This document shows, in pieces, positions 1-8,999 of a DNA stretch of 64,000 nt. The number at the start of each line of letters is the position of its first letter. Position 1 is the first letter of the stretch. The translations under genes were made by a program, and so were the position numbers. The notes below the pieces were generated by a model. The model saw nothing but the letters and a program-made list of their open reading frames with translations, was not told where the DNA came from and searched no databases. This DNA is from Microbispora sp. H11081 (GTDB lineage Bacteria > Actinomycetota > Actinomycetes > Streptosporangiales > Streptosporangiaceae), in contig NZ_JABBWV010000005.1 in assembly GCF_012999535.1 (NCBI RefSeq), forward strand, positions 62,001-126,000, read 5' to 3'.

Positions 1-1601
1 CCGGACAGCACCGACGCACCCGGCATGGCCGGCATGACCGCACCGCGGGCGGCCTTGTGCCGCGGGTGGGCCCAGGAGCCGTGCTGGTTCCAGCCGCCGC
101 CCACCTTGGCGCCGCCGAGGCAGCCCGCGGCGGCGTCGCCGAGCACGGCGACCGAGTTGCCGCAGACGTTGATCGGCGCGGTGATCGGGGCGACGATCTG
201 GTTGCCCGCGAGGATCCCGTGCCTGCCCGAGGTGACGTTGCCGCCCGCGCCGGCCCCGCCGCCGAGCACCGCGGCGCCGCCGCGGCAGCCCGCCTGGGAC
301 CGGCCGATGACCGACACCGCGTTGCCGCAGACGTTGATCGGCGCGGTGATCGGCGCGACGATCTGGTTGCCGCCGAGGATCGAGCCGTGACCGGACGTGA
401 CGTTGCCGCCGGCCCCACGGCCGCCGTGCTTGCTCCAGCCGCCGACGACGGTCGCGCCGCCGCGGCAGCCCGCGAAGGCGTCGCCGACGATCGCGATGGC
501 GTTGCCGCAGACGTTGACCGGCACGGTGATCGGCGCGACCACCTGGTTGCCGCCGCCGATGCTGTGCACCCCGCTGGTGCGGTTGCCGCCCGCGCCGCCG
601 CCGGACCATCCGCCGTGGCCGTGACCGTGCCCGTGGTGACCGGGCTTGGAACCGCCCTTGCAGCTGCCCGAGCCGTTGCCGCACACGTCGACCGGTGTGG
701 TGATCGGTGAGACCACCTGGGTGCCGCCGCCCACCGAGTAACGGCCGTCGGTGTCGTGGCCCTTCGAGCCGGGGCGGTGCGAGTGACCGCCGCCGTACCC
801 GCCGTGACCCTTGTGACCGCCGTGGCCCTTGTGTCCACCGTGCCCCTTGTGGCCACCGTGTCCGCCGTGGCCGCCCACGGACGAGCCGCCGGTGCAGCCC
901 GAGAACGCCTTGCCGATGACCGCGACGGAGTTGCCGCAGATGTTGATCGGGGCGGTGATCGGGACGACGACCTGGTTGCCGCCCAGGATCGAGCCGTGGC
1001 CGCTGGTGCGGTTGCCCCCGGCGCGGACGACGTCACGTCCGCCGCCGACGAAGGCGCCGCCACGGCACCCGGCGGTGGCGTCGCCGAACACGGCGATCGA
1101 GTTGCCGCACAGGTTGACCGGCGCCGTGATCGGCGCGACCACCTGGTTGCCGCCGCCGATGCTGTGCACCCCGCTGGTGCGGTTGCCGCCCGCGCTCGCG
1201 CGCTGTCCCGAGCCCTTGACCTCCGAGCCGCCGCGGCAGCTCGCGTCGGACCTGCCGATGACCGACACCGCGTTGCCGCAGGCGTTGACCGGGACGTTGA
1301 TCGGCGCGACCACCTGGTTGCCGCCGAGGATGCTGCCCGCTCCCGAGGTCTTGTTCTGGCCGGCGCCCACGCCCGCGCCCTGCACGGCGGCGCCGCCGAG
1401 GGAGGAGGCCCTGGACTCGCCGACGACCGCGACGGCGTTGCCGCTGATGTCGATCGGCAGGGTCACCGGGATGTCGACCTGGTTGCCGCCGAGAATCGAA
1501 TGGCTGCCGTCGGTGTCCGCGTAAGCCGTACCGCTGCCGAGGGCCATGACGCCGGCGGCCAGAAACGCCGCGGAGGCCGGGCCCTTCGCCCACGTTCGCA
1601 T
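1..1601 (-). CDS. Secreted multi-repeat chaplin-like surface protein (3' end outside window)
   Basis: Open frame of about 533 codons running off the left edge. The ATG at 1601 follows an AGGAGC ribosome site. A signal peptide (MRTWAKGPASAAFLAAG, then a cut near AYA-DT) leads into eight copies of a chaplin-type unit of the form GNQVVAPITAPINVCGN, then AV.V.GD..AGC.GG. Each of copies 2-8 has two cysteines, as in Streptomyces chaplins. Copy 1 (nearest the signal peptide) has neither cysteine, and copy 5 is shortened after CGN. Between copies 4 and 5 lies a Gly/His/Lys-rich linker of GGHKGH-type tandem repeats. Known chaplins carry one or two such domains and coat aerial hyphae as amyloid films, so this one is much longer. 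The C-terminus (possible sortase or wall anchor) is not visible. The family call is firm; the surface role is inferred. Confidence 0.85.
   Translation of the reverse strand, partial: MRTWAKGPASAAFLAAGVMALGSGTAYADTDGSHSILGGNQVDIPVTLPIDISGNAVAVVGESRASSLGGAAVQGAGVGAGQNKTSGAGSILGGNQVVAPINVPVNACGNAVSVIGRSDASCRGGSEVKGSGQRASAGGNRTSGVHSIGGGNQVVAPITAPVNLCGNSIAVFGDATAGCRGGAFVGGGRDVVRAGGNRTSGHGSILGGNQVVVPITAPINICGNSVAVIGKAFSGCTGGSSVGGHGGHGGHKGHGGHKGHGGHKGHGGYGGGHSHRPGSKGHDTDGRYSVGGGTQVVSPITTPVDVCGNGSGSCKGGSKPGHHGHGHGHGGWSGGGAGGNRTSGVHSIGGGNQVVAPITVPVNVCGNAIAIVGDAFAGCRGGATVVGGWSKHGGRGAGGNVTSGHGSILGGNQIVAPITAPINVCGNAVSVIGRSQAGCRGGAAVLGGGAGAGGNVTSGRHGILAGNQIVAPITAPINVCGNSVAVLGDAAAGCLGGAKVGGGWNQHGSWAHPRHKAARGAVMPAMPGASVLS
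111..1487 (-). repeat. Eight tandem chaplin-domain repeats
   Basis: Each coding repeat of about 95-100 bases recurs every 150-190 bases; the plus-strand reading repeats ttgccgcagacgttgatcgg and close variants. Copies sit near 111-206, 277-372, 459-560, 651-730, 890-990, 1060-1155, 1233-1328 and 1395-1487. A second, finer repeat (Gly-His-rich, about 784-876) lies in the linker between copies 4 and 5. The near-identity of several copies suggests recent duplication or gene conversion. Confidence 0.85.
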
Positions 1602-1805
1602 AATGAATGCTCCTAGTGGTTTTCTTAGGGGGTTACCTGACAGCTCGCGACACATGTCCAGGCTGTTCGAGCACAGCGGAGCCGTGGACGGTCACGAGGA
1701 TGGGAGATTCCGCGTCACCCGCGGGAGCCTGCCGCCCGGGCACCACGAGCGAGGGCAGGCGATGGCACCGGTCGCCGTACGACGGGGACCGGCACGAAGG
1801 CGGGA

Positions 1806-2444
1806 TCAGTCAGGAGAGAAAGACGGGTCGTCCGCCGCTGTGCGGACCACCGGGGGAACAACCGCCGCCAGTGGGGCGGGCAGCTTGGTGAAGCGCGGTT
1901 CGATCACGTTCCGCGCGACATCCCCGAACAGGATGTTTCCACCGCTCGACTGCGGGACCAGGCCCTGGTCTGCGGGCGCGTGGTCCACGGTGGAGGGCGG
2001 AGGGAGCAGCGGCTTCGACTGGCTCGTGAGCCCGTCGACCGTGCGCCCCGCCATCGCCTCGGCGTTCACCGAGACGTCGTCCGTCGCCGTGGGGAAACCG
2101 TCGGTGCTCTTCCCATGGGATCCGGCCCCGCCCGGTGAGGACGGCAGGCCGAGATCCGGACCTGAGAGATGGTCGGGAAGAACCGACCCGGCGACATCAT
2201 GTGAGGGTGCGACCCCGGCCACGGACGTGGCCGTGCCGAAGACGCCGAAGATCACGCCGAGCAGCCATCCGGCGGCGATCAGCCCGCCGATGACCAGCAG
2301 GCGGCCCAGACGGGAGCCGGCCACGAACCGCGCCATCCGGCCCCGCCTGACGGAGCCGGGAGACGGGAGGGGAGACGTGACGCGCACGCCGGAAGCGGCG
2401 GAGGGCCTGTCGGCCCCCCACTGCTCCTGCGACATGCGCGTCAC
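1806..2444 (-). CDS. Single-pass membrane protein of unknown function
   Basis: 212 residues. GTG at 2444 is chosen because GGGGAGG lies five bases upstream; an internal ATG at 2435 is possible. The N-terminal ~35 residues are basic and presumably cytoplasmic. One hydrophobic segment follows (about residues 45-70, LLVIGGLIAAGWLLGVIFG). The remaining ~140 residues are Pro/Ser/Gly-rich and low in complexity, probably outside the cell. I recognise no domain. It is 204 bases upstream of the chaplin-repeat gene on the same strand, so it could be co-expressed and serve the cell surface, but only position supports that. Confidence 0.6.
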   Translation of the reverse strand: MTRMSQEQWGADRPSAASGVRVTSPLPSPGSVRRGRMARFVAGSRLGRLLVIGGLIAAGWLLGVIFGVFGTATSVAGVAPSHDVAGSVLPDHLSGPDLGLPSSPGGAGSHGKSTDGFPTATDDVSVNAEAMAGRTVDGLTSQSKPLLPPPSTVDHAPADQGLVPQSSGGNILFGDVARNVIEPRFTKLPAPLAAVVPPVVRTAADDPSFSPD

Positions 2445-2555
2445 GCGACCTCCCCAAACCGATGAGTCGAACAGTCCGCCGGGTCAACCCGCAGCGGATC
2501 CAACCCCCAACGGAGAGTTACTGTAGCGCCACGGCACGTGATCGCAAGAGCTTTC

Positions 2556-3851
2556 TCAGCAGTATTCGAGGAAACGGTCAAGGACCCGAACGCCGAACCG
2601 GAGCGAATCGACCGGAACCCGCTCGTCGACGCCATGGAACATCCCGGAGAAGTCCAAGTCTTCGGGAAGCCGCAGCGGCGCGAAGCCGTACCCGCTGATG
2701 CCGAGACGGCTGAAGGCCTTGAGGTCGGTGCCGCCGCTCAGCGTGTACGGAACGGCCCGCGCGCCCGGGTCCTCCTCGTGCAGCGCGTCCGCCATCGCCT
2801 TGACCAGCGGCCCCTTGAAGGGGGTCTCGACGGCCACGTCGTGGTAGACGAACTCCCTGGTCACGTTGGGCCCGAGCAGCTCGTCCAGGGTCTGGAAGAA
2901 CTCGTCCTCGTACCCCGGCAGGAACCTGCCGTCCACGTGCGCGGTCGCGGCCTGGGGGATGACGTTCGCCTTGTACCCCGCCTGGAGCATGGTCGGGTTG
3001 GTCGTGTTGCGGAGAGTGGCGCCGATCATCCTGGCGAGCGGTCCGAGCGTGGCCACCGCCGCCTCCGCGTCCTCCGCCTTGACCTCCCTGCCGAAGACCT
3101 CCTCGAAGAACGCCTGCACGGTGGGCGTGAGCCTGACCGGCCACTTGTGGCGGCCGATCCTGCCGACCGCCTCCGCCAGCTCGGTCACGGCGTTGTCGTC
3201 GTTGAGCATGGAGCCGTGCCCGGCCCTGCCCTTGGCGGTCAGGCGCATCCAGGCGATGCCCTTCTCCGCCGCCTCGATCAGGTACATGCGGCCCTGGTCG
3301 GTGGTCACGCTGAAGCCGCCCACCTCGCCGACCGCCTCGGTGCAGCCCTCGAAGACCTCCGGGTGGCGCTGGGCCAGCCACTGGGCGCCGTAGTGGCCCC
3401 CGGCCTCCTCGTCGGCCGTGAAGACGAGCACGACGTCCCTGGGCGGCCTGCGGCCCTCGCTCAGCCGCCGCCGCACGACGGCGAGGATCATCGCGTCCAT
3501 GTCCTTCATGTCGACCGCGCCGCGGCCCCAGACGCACCCGTCGGCGATCTCGCCGCTCAGCGGGTGGTGGGTCCAGTCGGCCGCGTCGAACGGCACGACG
3601 TCCAGATGGCCGTGGAGGACCAGGGCGTCCCTGCCCGGGTCGGTGCCCTCAACCCGGGCGACCACGTTCGCCCGCCCGGGGTCGGACTCCAGGATCCGCG
3701 GCTCCAGGCCCACCTCCGACAGCTTGCCCGCCACGTACTCCGCGGCCTCACGTTCCCCTGGCCCCGCGTTGTCCCCCGCGTTGACCGAGTCGATGCGGAT
3801 CAGGTCGCGGCACAGCTCGGCGACCTCGTCCTCCCCGTAGCGTGGGGTCAT
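2556..3851 (-). CDS. M20 family metallopeptidase (ArgE/DapE/ACY1-like)
   Basis: 431 residues, the usual length for the family. ATG at 3851 is preceded by GGAGGAGG. The two-zinc catalytic pattern is visible: LHGHLDVVP (metal His and the Asp two residues on), GRGAVDMKDM (bridging Asp) and TADEEAGG (catalytic Glu pair). A dimerisation domain follows around residues 190-310, with the conserved RAGHGS motif and NVIPQAA. Members hydrolyse N-acyl amino acids or dipeptides in the cytoplasm. The PFDAADW/HPLSG arrangement resembles acetylornithine deacetylase/succinyl-diaminopimelate desuccinylase-like proteins of actinomycetes, but substrate cannot be assigned. It stands alone, with no arg or dap neighbours. 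Confidence 0.9.
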   Translation of the reverse strand: MTPRYGEDEVAELCRDLIRIDSVNAGDNAGPGEREAAEYVAGKLSEVGLEPRILESDPGRANVVARVEGTDPGRDALVLHGHLDVVPFDAADWTHHPLSGEIADGCVWGRGAVDMKDMDAMILAVVRRRLSEGRRPPRDVVLVFTADEEAGGHYGAQWLAQRHPEVFEGCTEAVGEVGGFSVTTDQGRMYLIEAAEKGIAWMRLTAKGRAGHGSMLNDDNAVTELAEAVGRIGRHKWPVRLTPTVQAFFEEVFGREVKAEDAEAAVATLGPLARMIGATLRNTTNPTMLQAGYKANVIPQAATAHVDGRFLPGYEDEFFQTLDELLGPNVTREFVYHDVAVETPFKGPLVKAMADALHEEDPGARAVPYTLSGGTDLKAFSRLGISGYGFAPLRLPEDLDFSGMFHGVDERVPVDSLRFGVRVLDRFLEYC

Positions 3852-4050
3852 TGCGCCTCCTCCTGCCGGCGGGCCCAACCGGGAGCCGGCCCGCCTTTCA
3901 CGTCGTACGGCTCAAGCCTCCATCCTGCCGTCGTACAGGCGCGGCATTCACCCCGGGCTTGCGCGGGCCGATTCCCGGTGTGAAGCACGGCCAAGAGAGT
4001 GCTAACCTGTATCCGCCGACGCCGGATGACGATCCAGCGTGAGGCACCAC

Positions 4051-4136
4051 GTCCGGGTGGCGGAATAGGCAGACGCGCTAGCTTGAGGTGCTAGTGCCCA
4101 GTGATGGGCATGGGGGTTCAAGTCCCCCCTCGGACA
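4051..4136 (+). tRNA. tRNA-Leu (anticodon GAG)
   Basis: 86-base class II tRNA. The acceptor arm GTCCGGG pairs with CTCGGAC. The anticodon stem CTAGC/GCTAG encloses the loop TTGAGGT (anticodon GAG). A long variable arm (TGCCCAGTGATGGGCA) is followed by the T arm GGGGGTTCAAGTCCCCC. The discriminator is A, and CCA is not encoded. Confidence 0.95.
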
Positions 4137-4154
4137 CACAATCAACTGTGGGTT

Positions 4155-4181
4155 GAAGCCCGGTCCCAAGGACCGGGCTTC
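4155..4181 (+). terminator. Rho-independent terminator after tRNA-Leu
   Basis: Perfect 12-bp stem GAAGCCCGGTCC / GGACCGGGCTTC around a three-base loop, 18 bases after the tRNA and followed by ATGCTTTTC. It may also end transcription of the convergent phosphatase gene. Confidence 0.85.
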
Positions 4182-4256
4182 ATGCTTTTCACCCCATGCC
4201 ATCTACGGCCCGACCGGCCCTGTTCCGGCCGGCAGGGCCCGCCCTCTTGACGCGTC

Positions 4257-6806
4257 TTAAGCCGCCTCAGGGACTTCGCCGGATGTCCCGTCCGAGTCCG
4301 GCATGGGGGAAGGCAATGCCTGTTCGCACCAGATTGTCTTGCCATTGGCCGTCTGCCTCGCGCCCCAGCCCTGCGTGAGCCGTGCGACCAGCAGCAGTCC
4401 TCGGCCCCCCTCGTCGAAGACGCGCGCCCGGCGCAGATGCGGTGCGGTGCTGCTGCCGTCGGAGACCTCGCAGATCAGTGTGCGGTCGCGGATCATTCGC
4501 AGCTGGATCGGGCCGGTCCCGTGGCGCATGGCGTTGGTGACCAGCTCGCTCACCACGAGGCCGGTGACGAACTCCATTTCGTCCAGTCCCCACGCGAGGA
4601 GCTGCTCGATGGCGAGCTTCCGGGTGGGCGCGACCAGGGCCGGGTCGGCGGGGATGTCCCACGTGGCGATCCGGTCCGGGGAGAGGGCTCTTGTGCGCGC
4701 GAGGAGAAGGGCCGCGTCGTCGGCCGCGCGGCCGTCGAGCAGGGCGCCGGTCACGGTGTCGCAGGCGTCTTCGAGTGATGCCGCCGGCAGCGCCAGTGCG
4801 CGGCGCATCTCGGCGAGGCCCTGGTCCATGTCACGGGCGCGGGATTCGACCAGGCCATCGGTGAACAGGGCGATGACGGTGCCCGCGGTCAAGCACAGCT
4901 CGATGCTTTCGAAGGGTAGGCCGCCGATTCCGAGAGGGGGGCCCACCGGCCCGGTCACCTGTTCCGTGGTGCCGTCGGGAGCGATCAGAACAGGCAGCGG
5001 GTGACCGGCGGTGGCCGCGGTGCACAGGCGCGAGACGGGGTCGTAGACGGCGTACAGGCACGTGGCGCCCAGCTCGGCGAACGCGGCCGTGTCGCCTTCC
5101 GCCACGCCGGGCTGTTCATCGCTGGTGAGGTGGATGACCAGGTCGTCCAGGTGGGTGAGGAGCTCGTCAGGTGGCAGGTCGACGTCGGCCAGGGTCCGTA
5201 CGGCGGTGCGCAGCCGACCCATCGTGGCGGCGGCGTGGATGCCGTGACCGACGACGTCCCCGACGACGAGGGCGACCCGGCAGCCGGACAGCGGGATCAC
5301 GTCGAACCAGTCGCCGCCCACCCCTGACTGAGGGCTCGCCGGCAGATAACGGAAGGCGACCTCGACCGCCGGCTGCTCGGGCAGCCGCTGGGGCAGCAGA
5401 CTGCGCTGCAGGGTCAGCGCGGTGGTGCGTTCACGGGTGTAGCGGCGGGCGTTGTCGATGACGACACCCGCTTTGGCGGTCAGTTCCACCGCGTAGGACA
5501 GGTCCTCCTCGTCGAATCGCCCGGGGAGGCGCGAACGCCAGAAGCTGATGACGCCCATCCGCATCCCCCGGGCCCGCAGCGGGGTCGTGATCAGGGAATG
5601 GACGCCGCGGGCCAGGATCCGATCGGTCTCTTCCGCGTCAGGGGAACGCCACGCGGTGGAAGCCCGCAGATCGGGCTCGATCACGGCGAGGCCGCCGTCG
5701 AAACTGCGGGCCTGAGGCGTGGACGGGGCCCACGTGATCGGCACGCCGGGCGGGCGGAACGACGCGGTGTCCTCAACGCATCCGACGGCCACCCGGCACA
5801 GGGTCTCGCCCTCGTCCGGCTTGTGGTCATCGCCTCGCAAGACGGCCGCTGTCAGGTCGACCGTGACGAAGTCGGCGAACTCGGGGACCACCACCTTCAC
5901 CAGTTCTTCGGCGGTCCGCCGCACATCGAGGGTGGTGCCCACCGCCGTGCTGGCGTCGTACAGCAGCTTGAGGCGTCTGTGCGCCTTCTCCGTCAGCTCG
6001 CGGCTCTCCTCCAGCGAGCGCCCCATGGTGTTGAACGCGGCCTCGAGTTCGCCGATCTCACCCGCACCGGTTTCCGGCATGCGCGCCGTGAGGTCTCCGT
6101 CGGCGAGCCGGGAGGCGACGGCGGCCGCCTTGCGGATCGGCCGGACGATCGACCGGATCAGGTAGGTGTCGAAGAGAAGGATGAGCACAATAGAGCCCGC
6201 CACACTGACCGACGCCGCCACGGTGGCCAGGACAGCGGCATCGGCGGCACGTGCCTGTCGCGAGGCGAGGGTCTGGTCCTCGAAAGCCACGAAGCGCTGG
6301 AACTGGCTCCTGATCGCGTCGACTCGGCGCTTCCCGTCCTGCGTCACCGCCACCGTGCGGGCGGCTGCCGGGTCTCGCCGCGCGGCCTCCACGACCGGAA
6401 CCGAATAGTCGCGAATGTAGGTTTCGATGGATTGCTTGATCTGGCGCGCCCGGTCGCCCTGCGCGGGGCTGTACGCGCTCGCGAGCCGCTCCAGGGCGGC
6501 CGCCTGCCCGGGGATGGAGGCACGGGCCTGTCTCCACGGCTCCAGCAAGCTCTCGTCCCCGGCGATGATGAACCCCCGCTGACCGGTCTCGAGATCGATC
6601 ACGAGCCTCTGGAGGTGGTTCGCCGTCGTCAGCACATGCCTGGAGTGGTTCGCGAGGTCCACCGCGTCACGAAAACCCGCGATCGCCGGAAGGAGGAACC
6701 CGAAGGCGCTGCTGATGAGGCCCAGGATCAGCGCGCTCACCACGATCATGCGCCGGATAAGTCCGCCTTTTCCCTCACCCCATCGCGTACGCCGCGCCTC
6801 TCCCAC
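4257..6806 (-). CDS. CHASE3-HAMP-GAF sensor with SpoIIE phosphatase and HATPase domains
   Basis: 849 residues from a GTG start. Order: transmembrane segment (about 18-42); extracytoplasmic CHASE3 domain with its hallmark LETGQRGFIIAGDE; second membrane segment (about 190-212); HAMP linker; GAF domain (about 280-440); SpoIIE/PP2C phosphatase (about 465-680) with GGDWFDVIPL, VGDVVGHG and LFTDGLVE metal-binding motifs; C-terminal HATPase of the RsbW/anti-sigma type (about 710-830, with ELVTNAMRHG). Such RsbU-like proteins sense a signal outside the cell and dephosphorylate STAS antagonists, releasing an alternative sigma factor. Carrying both phosphatase and kinase-type domains is common in actinomycetes. 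Its partner is not adjacent; the STAS genes in this window are candidates. Confidence 0.93.
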   Translation of the reverse strand: MGEARRTRWGEGKGGLIRRMIVVSALILGLISSAFGFLLPAIAGFRDAVDLANHSRHVLTTANHLQRLVIDLETGQRGFIIAGDESLLEPWRQARASIPGQAAALERLASAYSPAQGDRARQIKQSIETYIRDYSVPVVEAARRDPAAARTVAVTQDGKRRVDAIRSQFQRFVAFEDQTLASRQARAADAAVLATVAASVSVAGSIVLILLFDTYLIRSIVRPIRKAAAVASRLADGDLTARMPETGAGEIGELEAAFNTMGRSLEESRELTEKAHRRLKLLYDASTAVGTTLDVRRTAEELVKVVVPEFADFVTVDLTAAVLRGDDHKPDEGETLCRVAVGCVEDTASFRPPGVPITWAPSTPQARSFDGGLAVIEPDLRASTAWRSPDAEETDRILARGVHSLITTPLRARGMRMGVISFWRSRLPGRFDEEDLSYAVELTAKAGVVIDNARRYTRERTTALTLQRSLLPQRLPEQPAVEVAFRYLPASPQSGVGGDWFDVIPLSGCRVALVVGDVVGHGIHAAATMGRLRTAVRTLADVDLPPDELLTHLDDLVIHLTSDEQPGVAEGDTAAFAELGATCLYAVYDPVSRLCTAATAGHPLPVLIAPDGTTEQVTGPVGPPLGIGGLPFESIELCLTAGTVIALFTDGLVESRARDMDQGLAEMRRALALPAASLEDACDTVTGALLDGRAADDAALLLARTRALSPDRIATWDIPADPALVAPTRKLAIEQLLAWGLDEMEFVTGLVVSELVTNAMRHGTGPIQLRMIRDRTLICEVSDGSSTAPHLRRARVFDEGGRGLLLVARLTQGWGARQTANGKTIWCEQALPSPMPDSDGTSGEVPEAA

Positions 6807-6985
6807 CCGTATGGCATGCCTCGTGACCAGCAGGGATATCTCTTAATTCGCCATATTACGACCGCGACTCCTTCGCTCCGTGAGAGCCCTGAACGTTCCA
6901 CCATGTCCGGTCTGCGGGGACCGAAGCTCGGCGGGGTCAGCGGAGCGCCGGTTCCGCGACCCGGCGGGCCACCCTGGTGAGGTGG

Positions 6986-7480
6986 TCAAGCGATCGATGC
7001 GGACCTATCCCGGCGTTCGCGGGCGCGGATCGCCAGGGTCACGGGTACGACGTGGCCCAGCACTCCCACTCCCCAGCCGAAGACGGGCCAGATCGGCCAC
7101 GGATACCAGAAGTCCGTCGCCCGTCCGACGAGGAGCCAGACGGCCACCAGGAGAAGTGAGGTCCCGGCGTAGACGCCGGCGTGGATGCGCATGCCGAGCC
7201 TGGCCGCCGTGACCGTACGGGCCCGGCGCCGCGCCCTGTCCCTCGACGTACGGAGCTTCGGCGGCAGGTCGGCGAGGAGTGCGTCGATCTCGGTGCGGTG
7301 ACGCGCCCGCGCGGCGGCGTCGAGACGCTCGTCGAACTCCTCCTTGGTGAGGTAGCCGGTGCTGTAGGCGTCACCGAGCAGGTCGACGGCACGGTCGCGT
7401 TCGGCGGCGCCGACCCGGCGCGCGGCGGCCGGGATACCGGCGGGTTCGGCGCTCAGCACGGCACCGGAGTCGATGTTCAC
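6986..7480 (-). CDS. DUF1707 domain membrane protein
   Basis: 164 residues from GTG 7480, chosen because GGAGG sits five bases upstream; a longer frame extends to 7564 without support. Residues ~25-78 form the DUF1707 (SHOCT-like) domain: RVGAAERDRAVDLLGDAYSTG, then L..EEFDERLDAA..A.....L..LLADLP. Two hydrophobic segments follow (about 108-125 and 132-150), giving a two-helix membrane domain near the C-terminus. DUF1707 proteins are widespread in actinomycetes; no biochemical role is established. It is divergent from the TetR gene downstream. Confidence 0.85.
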   Translation of the reverse strand: MNIDSGAVLSAEPAGIPAAARRVGAAERDRAVDLLGDAYSTGYLTKEEFDERLDAAARARHRTEIDALLADLPPKLRTSRDRARRRARTVTAARLGMRIHAGVYAGTSLLLVAVWLLVGRATDFWYPWPIWPVFGWGVGVLGHVVPVTLAIRARERRDRSASIA

Positions 7481-7611
7481 GAGGGCCTCCAGGGTCGGAC
7501 GGACGATGACCGGACGGGGAGAGACGTGCGACGCGTGCGGGCGGCACGGCCGCCCGCCTGTCACCGGCTTTCCGCGAACAAGGGTAATCCTTACTAATTG
7601 GGATAGCTATA

Positions 7612-7626
7612 GTTAACACTGTAAAC
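7612..7626. promoter_or_regulatory. Candidate TetR operator
   Basis: GTTAACACTGTAAAC is an imperfect 15-bp palindrome (only one mismatched symmetric pair), 24 bases before the TetR start in an unusually AT-rich stretch. The position fits autoregulation; binding is inferred. Confidence 0.5.
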
Positions 7627-7649
7627 ACCAGCCCATGGAAGGAGAGCCG

Positions 7650-8381
7650 ATGGAGGAGCCCGTGACCCCCGGTCCTTCACGGCGCCAGAGGGTCCGCGAC
7701 GCGACGCTGCGTGAGCTGATCTCGGTGAGCCGGGAGATCCTGACGAGCCAGGGGGCCGAGGCGCTGACGATCCGAGCGGTCGCCCGGGAGATGGGCATGA
7801 CCCCGCCCGGCATCTATCGCTACTTCGACAGCCACCGCGCCCTCGTCGACGCCGTCATAGTGGCGATCCTGGACGAGCTCACCGAGTTCGTCGCCGCCAG
7901 GATCGGCGAGGTGGACGAGGCGGACACCGCGCGCCGGCTCGTCGTCGCGAGCAGGGCACTGCGGTGCTGGGCTATCGAGCACGCCAGGGAGTTCCACTTC
8001 TCCCTCGTCGTGGCGTCGCAGGAGCAGGAGAACCCGGCGGTCGCCCGGGCGCGGCGCCAGGTGGGCAGGCTGTTCGCCGACGTCTTCGCCGGCGTGTGGC
8101 GGGACCATGGCGTCGACTCCCCCGCCGGCCGGTCCCGCAGGCCGCGGATCGAGCCGCTGGCCGAACGCTTCGTCCAAGGGCTGGAGATCTCGCTGCCCAC
8201 CACCTCCGCCACGGTTGCCTTCACCCGCGGGTGGCTGCGGCTCTACGCACTGGTCTGCGTGGAGTCGCTCGGCCTCACCCGGGCGATCGGCGACGAGGCG
8301 GGCGACCTGTTCGAGGCGGAGCTGGCCGACCTCGCGCGGGCGCTCGGCATTCCCGATGCCGCCCTGGACCCCGGCCGCTGA
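7650..8381 (+). CDS. TetR/AcrR family transcriptional regulator
   Basis: 243 residues. ATG 7650 is preferred over 7635 because GGAAGGAG lies six bases upstream. The N-terminal helix-turn-helix spans about residues 15-65 (LTIRAVAREMGMTPPGIYRYF, typical of the family). The C-terminal ligand/dimerisation region has the WHG-type pattern (AREFHFSLV..., then FTRGWLRLYALVCVESLG) found in many actinomycete TetR proteins. It is followed after 48 bases by a small membrane protein gene on the same strand, a probable target. A palindrome upstream suggests autorepression. Confidence 0.92.
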   Translation: MEEPVTPGPSRRQRVRDATLRELISVSREILTSQGAEALTIRAVAREMGMTPPGIYRYFDSHRALVDAVIVAILDELTEFVAARIGEVDEADTARRLVVASRALRCWAIEHAREFHFSLVVASQEQENPAVARARRQVGRLFADVFAGVWRDHGVDSPAGRSRRPRIEPLAERFVQGLEISLPTTSATVAFTRGWLRLYALVCVESLGLTRAIGDEAGDLFEAELADLARALGIPDAALDPGR

Positions 8382-8429
8382 CGTCCCGCGCGGCCGACCC
8401 CTCTCGATCATGTCCTTTCAGGAGAGCCC

Positions 8430-8846
8430 ATGACCCCCCTGCAGCTCAGCCAGCCGACCCAGGCGATCGCCGGCGTCGTCCTGCTGACCGTCGTGACCAT
8501 CGAGTTCGGCGGGTGGTTCCTCACCAGGATCGTCCGCGGTCAGGTGCCGATGACGCCCTTCCAGCAGACGTTCGCCCGCGCCGGGCACGCCCACGCGGGG
8601 GTGCTGGTCACTCTCGGGCTGGTCTGCCTCCTCTTCGTCGACGCCACCGATCTCGACGGCGTCGCCCTGTGGACGGCCCGGCTCGGTGTGCCGGCCGCCG
8701 CCGTGCTCATGTCCGCCGGTTTCTTCCTGTCGTCCCTGGAGCGGGGCGCGACCCGGCCGAACCGGCTGATCGTCCTGCTCTGGATCGGCGCGCTCTGCCT
8801 GGCGGCGGGCGTGCTGGCCCTCGGCATCGGCCTGCTGACGAGCTGA
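8430..8846 (+). CDS. Four-helix integral membrane protein, function unknown
   Basis: 138 residues, start ATG with AGGAG seven bases upstream. Four hydrophobic segments are visible (about residues 12-33, 48-72, 80-103 and 110-135). A conserved-looking loop, PFQQTFARAGHAHAGVLV, contains two histidines and may bind metal or haem, but this is not established. Translation probably follows the TetR gene in one transcript, so this protein is likely the regulated product. Confidence 0.7.
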   Translation: MTPLQLSQPTQAIAGVVLLTVVTIEFGGWFLTRIVRGQVPMTPFQQTFARAGHAHAGVLVTLGLVCLLFVDATDLDGVALWTARLGVPAAAVLMSAGFFLSSLERGATRPNRLIVLLWIGALCLAAGVLALGIGLLTS

Positions 8847-8999
8847 GCGGGCACGGGCCGGGCCGAAGGTCCCACGATCACGGGGACTTCGGGGCGCACG
8901 CGGCGTGCCGTACGGCACCAGCGGCGGGACGGGTGATCGCGGTTTGCTTGAGGTGTCAAAGAGAGAGCAAAGACGCGAACACGCTGAAAGGGGCCGGTC

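Noticed and set aside
25-1616. Long plus-strand frames over the first 1.6 kb with repeated proline/threonine-rich or Asp/Arg-rich products
   Set aside because: They are shadows of the minus-strand chaplin repeats; only the minus frame gives a signal peptide, ribosome site and known domains.
2538-3983. 481-codon plus-strand frame opposite the M20 peptidase
   Set aside because: Composition is that of an antisense GC-rich frame, and the minus strand carries clear M20 catalytic motifs.
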